From Gloeobacter violaceus PCC 7421 (lineage in GTDB: Bacteria; Cyanobacteriota; Cyanobacteriia; Gloeobacterales; Gloeobacteraceae): a DNA stretch of 64,000 nt. The stretch spans positions 4,340,001-4,404,000 of the forward strand of contig NC_005125.1 of NCBI RefSeq assembly GCF_000011385.1, read 5' to 3'. Below the pieces are notes generated by a model. The model worked only from the letters and a program-made list of their open reading frames with translations. It did not search any database and had not been told where the DNA came from. Both the position numbers and the translations under genes were made by a program. Positions 61,608 through 64,000 of the stretch are shown in pieces (the first letter of the stretch is position 1; every line of letters begins with the position of its first letter).

Positions 61608-62348
61608 TCAAATGGCTCCGCCGCTGGCACTGATGCGCTGTCCGGTCACCCAGCGCGCCTCCTCGCTTGCCAGAAAGATTACCACGTCGGCCACATCGCG
61701 CGGCTCGCCGAGCCGCCCAAAGGGCGACATCTGCTCGGCCATTTTTTTCATCTCCAGCGGGGCCGCCGCCTCGAACATCTCGGTATCCGTGGGTCCAGGC
61801 ATGACCGTATTGACCGTGATACCGCGCGCACCCAGTTCTTTTGAGAGCGACATACTGAATCCTTCGATGGCCGCTTTGCTGCCGGCGTAGGCCGTGGCGC
61901 CGGCGGCACCGGTCGCGGTGCCGCCGGTGGTGACGCTCACAATACGGCCGCCCGCCGCCATGCGCGCGGCGGCCCGCTGCAGAGCAAAGAACACCCCCCG
62001 GGCGTTGAGGGTGAACAGCCTGTCGAATTCCGCTTCGCTAATGTCGACCATCGGCTTCATGATCGACAACCCGGCGTTGTTGACAAGAATATCGAGCCGC
62101 CCGAAGCGCGCAAACGTTTCGTCGAACAGCGCGTCGATCTGCTCGACGCGACTGACATCCGCCTGGACGGCGATCGCCTGCCCACCCGCCGCCTCGATGG
62201 TTTGCACCACTTCCCGGGCTTTGTCCTTGCTGCCCGCGTAGTTGACGACAACCGAGGCCCCTTTGCTTGCGAGGCCCTCGGCGATGGCCCGGCCGATGCC
62301 GCGCGACGCCCCCGTGACAATGGCCACCTTTCCTTGCAACGAAGACAT
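61608..62348 (-). CDS. Classical SDR family oxidoreductase
   Basis: A 246-residue NAD(P)-dependent dehydrogenase. The Rossmann motif TGASRGIGRAIAEGL, NNAG (LVNNAGLSI), the active site region YAGSK (TAYAGSKAAIEGF) and a C-terminal end (ASGGAI) are present. The usual catalytic Ser segment is VTTGGTATG, where Thr may replace Ser. Substrate is unknown; 3-oxoacyl-ACP reductase or glucose dehydrogenase-like enzymes are possible. ATG 62348 was chosen. It is divergent from an HxlR regulator with a clear dyad between them, so that regulator likely controls it. Confidence 0.9.
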   Translation of the reverse strand: MSSLQGKVAIVTGASRGIGRAIAEGLASKGASVVVNYAGSKDKAREVVQTIEAAGGQAIAVQADVSRVEQIDALFDETFARFGRLDILVNNAGLSIMKPMVDISEAEFDRLFTLNARGVFFALQRAAARMAAGGRIVSVTTGGTATGAAGATAYAGSKAAIEGFSMSLSKELGARGITVNTVMPGPTDTEMFEAAAPLEMKKMAEQMSPFGRLGEPRDVADVVIFLASEEARWVTGQRISASGGAI

Positions 62349-62407
62349 GCGCCAACCCTCGCTCTTGACGATCACCATCCTATTTTGCGGCTTACGATAA
62401 TGGAAGT

Positions 62408-62425
62408 ACTTACCGAAAAGTAAGT
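62408..62425. promoter_or_regulatory. HxlR-type operator between SDR and hxlR
   Basis: ACTTAC (62408-62413) and GTAAGT (62420-62425) form a perfect 6-bp inverted repeat with a 6-nt spacer, in the 104-bp gap between the two divergent genes. The form resembles DNA sites of HxlR-family regulators, which favour TACTTA/TAAGTA half-sites. Binding is inferred. Confidence 0.65.
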
Positions 62426-62452
62426 CGAAGTCGGGATAGGCGGAGGCGCGGC

Positions 62453-62779
62453 GTGGAGCGAACGGAGCTGGAGGGCACCCAGTGGGTGCGCGCGACCCTG
62501 GACGTCCTGGGGGGCAAATGGAAAATCTTGATACTTTGGCACCTGCGCAACGGCGCCAAGCGGTACAGCGTATTGCGGCGATCGATTCCGGAAATTTCCG
62601 AGAAAATGCTTATCTCACAACTGAAAGAGCTGGAAAAAGACGGGATTGTCCGCCGCACCGTCCTGCGCAGCGTGCCGCCGCAGGTCGAATACGCCTTCAC
62701 CCCCCACGGCGACACCCTGTTACCGGTGCTGGAGGCACTGTGTACCTGGGGCGAGCACCACGAAAAACGGTCGGAATAA
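62453..62779 (+). CDS. HxlR family transcriptional regulator
   Basis: A 108-residue winged helix protein. The HxlR pattern GGKWKILILWHLRNGAKRYS, then EISEKMLISQLKELEKDGIV and VPPQVEYAFTPHGDTLLPVL is clear. No conserved redox Cys is evident near the N-terminus, where YodB-like members carry one, so the inducer may differ from quinones. GTG 62453 follows GGAGG at about 7 nt. Divergent from the SDR gene, it probably represses or activates that gene and itself. Confidence 0.9.
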   Translation: MERTELEGTQWVRATLDVLGGKWKILILWHLRNGAKRYSVLRRSIPEISEKMLISQLKELEKDGIVRRTVLRSVPPQVEYAFTPHGDTLLPVLEALCTWGEHHEKRSE

Positions 62780-62780
62780 T

Positions 62781-63247
62781 TTACGCAGAAATGACCGATG
62801 GCGGGCCGACAATTGAAATGTTTTCAGATTGAAATAGTTGCCAATCTTGAATGTCATAGGTGTAGATCTTGCTCACTCCGGACACCAATGCAGTTGCCGC
62901 ATGTCTGGCATCATGAATTCTTCGAGCTGTCAGGTTATGATTCGCGGACATTTCCAACATTTTAAGCGCGCTGCCAAATTGGTTTCCAATATCCTGATTT
63001 TTGAAGGTGGCTGCACCAACAGACCAACAGAACTACAAGCAACTTCAGGAGTTTGTGGAGGGCGTGCGCCAACCCAGGTCAGGGCGGCGTACACCTCGCT
63101 CAAGACTCCCACTGACGTACAAGCTTCGACTTCCCCTCTGCGGGCCGCTTCCACAATATGAAGAGCCTCGTCATGGCGCAGATCCGCGCTCATTAAAGCT
63201 CCTATAAACAAACCCGCATCTAGAAATACCAGGTCTGTAGTTTTCAT
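62781..63247 (-). pseudogene. VapC-type PIN domain toxin, frameshifted
   Basis: The N-terminal part (LVFLDAGLFIGALMSADLRH with the first PIN Asp, SVGVLSEVYAALTWVG) ends after RLKCWKCPRIIT. In another frame the rest reads ALKMLEMSANHNLTARRIHD, then DARHAATALVSG and IYTYDIQDW, which complete a PIN domain with its later acidic residues and stop at 62781. A single-nucleotide indel near 62975 explains the split. The toxin is probably dead in this strain. It overlaps the antitoxin gene by 4 nt, as in working vapBC pairs. Confidence 0.78.
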
Positions 63248-63501
63248 TCGTAAGTCGCGTCTTTCCAGCCTTGTGGAACATAACCGTCCAGTACCGGTAA
63301 AGGCTGCAGATCAGGAAAAGAAGTTTGCGAAACAGAATTTTTTTGTTCGGTTGGTGCTTCGTTGGGCAATGAGGGTGGCTGGGATGTCGTCGTCGTATTT
63401 TGCAGTTTGTGTTGCAGAAATTCTACAAAATCCAGGACTTCACTGACTTGCGGTTCCGGCAGAGTCTTGACCAGTTCGTAGATCTTTTCGGGGACGTTCA
63501 T
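63244..63501 (-). CDS. Putative antitoxin (DUF2281-like) of the VapC pair
   Basis: An 85-residue protein. The N-terminus KIYELVKTLPEPQVSEVLDF, then VEFLQHKLQ matches DUF2281-type antitoxins; the C-terminal part is polar and likely disordered until it meets the toxin (LPVLDGYVPQGWKDATYE). ATG 63501 opens the frame and the stop overlaps the toxin start (ATGA). With the toxin gene broken, the antitoxin may persist as a relic or serve another toxin. Confidence 0.75.
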   Translation of the reverse strand: MNVPEKIYELVKTLPEPQVSEVLDFVEFLQHKLQNTTTTSQPPSLPNEAPTEQKNSVSQTSFPDLQPLPVLDGYVPQGWKDATYE

Positions 63502-63704
63502 GCCAGCTCGAACTCATTCAACCCTTCTATCTTCGCATCGGCTCAGGTAAACTCGGGCCTGTCGAAAAATCCGCCAAAGTGGTCGTGTCACCAACAACGT
63601 CGACGCTGCCCCGCGGCACGATTATGGTTCACTCACGATCTGGCAATGGCCGGGATACTGCGTCGCTTTGTTACGATCGCCCTGTTGGTCCTGGCGGGAA
63701 GAAC

Positions 63705-64000
63705 GTGGGTACCCTCAAAAAAATCGGGGTCTGGCTGGGGCGCATCCTCGCGGTGATTGGCGCTCTTGTGGTGGTGCTGGTGGTTGTGGCCGTGCTGGGG
63801 TTGCTGCTGTTGGGCCGTGGGCCGCAGATTGCCGACAACTCGGTACTGGAAATCAAACTTTCCGGCGATCTGCCGGAAAAAGCCTCCGAAGACCCGATCG
63901 CCGGGCTGTTGGGTACCCCTGCCCTGACTTTTAAAGATGCGCTCGACAACCTCAAAAAAGCGGCAATAGACACGCGCATCAAGGGGGTGGTGCTGCGCCT
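63705..64000 (+). CDS. sppA: Signal peptide peptidase SppA, N-terminal part (3' partial)
   Basis: The first 98 residues run off the window. A short cytosolic start (VGTLKKIGVWLGR) leads to one membrane helix (ILAVIGALVVVLVVVAVLGL), then the SppA onset (LEIKLSGDLPEKASEDP, LTFKDALDNLKKAAIDTRIK, GVVLRL). SppA clips signal peptides left after secretion; the Ser/Lys dyad would be further on. GTG 63705 has GGGAAG about 5 nt upstream. Confidence 0.82.
   Translation, partial: MGTLKKIGVWLGRILAVIGALVVVLVVVAVLGLLLLGRGPQIADNSVLEIKLSGDLPEKASEDPIAGLLGTPALTFKDALDNLKKAAIDTRIKGVVLR

Noticed and set aside
63502-63704. Possible small gene between the antitoxin and sppA
   Set aside because: The open frames overlap the sppA start in the wrong frame and lack ribosome-binding sites.

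Overview
The window is GC-rich cyanobacterial chromosome. I attribute it to Gloeobacter violaceus (PCC 7421 or a very close strain), because the protein encoded at 53576-54655 matches, as I remember it, GLIC, the proton-gated pentameric ligand-gated ion channel from that organism. The other genes fit: an RpaA-type regulator, DUF1823 and DUF6825 family proteins, Mini-RNase III beside RlmB, and a DUF4912 protein beside a GH57 enzyme. No database was searched; names come from motifs and recalled family features.

Layout. 1-9.2 kb: the end of a calpain-like protein, an orphan sugar-type ABC permease, hflX, tex, an M3 peptidase and an acetoacetate-decarboxylase-like protein. 9.2-13.6 kb: a rhodanese, a DUF4912/GH57 pair ending at a strong terminator, and a Uma2 nuclease-like protein. 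13.7-15.4 kb: a small UBP zinc-finger gene whose last 76 bp recur 1.4 kb away; the segment between holds a 19-bp perfect inverted repeat and two small secreted proteins of unknown function. 15.4-18.5 kb: a PadR regulator divergent from an epimerase, a ferredoxin/metallo-beta-lactamase fusion, and a DUF29 protein. 18.5-26.6 kb: a signalling cluster (GGDEF-like/receiver protein, PAS histidine kinase, RpaA), then rapZ-yvcK and secD-secF. 26.6-34.3 kb: USP, CDF exporter, RND pump and membrane-fusion protein on the minus strand, divergent from a BlaI repressor and an M56 (BlaR1-like) protease. 34.3-42.8 kb: YnfA, a 64-residue membrane protein behind a cobalamin riboswitch, a DMT transporter, an ABC1 kinase, a STAS protein that probably starts at ATT, mrnC-rlmB, and a ClC/CBS/USP fusion.

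42.8-50.5 kb is more mosaic. An AT-richer patch holds DUF6883-like, RNEFAHN-motif and DUF4926-like proteins. It is followed by DUF1823, tRNA-Leu(GAG), a small gene with fabI and cutA, a decayed IS982-type element, an IS256-type element broken by a 25-nt insertion, and a long-form CbiX behind a second cobalamin riboswitch. 49.9-53.5 kb carries grpE divergent from tig-clpX (no clpP). 53.5-56.7 kb carries the GLIC gene, a truncated acyl-CoA synthetase and a large membrane protein. 56.7-64 kb holds a seven-bladed SBBP propeller protein, a disulfide reductase, a secreted protein, an SDR divergent from an HxlR regulator across a clear operator-like repeat, a frameshifted VapC-like toxin with its antitoxin, and the start of sppA.

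The least explained items are the riboswitch-controlled 64-residue membrane protein, the GLIC neighbourhood, the BlaI/M56 pair facing an efflux operon, the insert inside the UBP duplication, and the ClC fusion that appears to have Gln at the proton-glutamate position.
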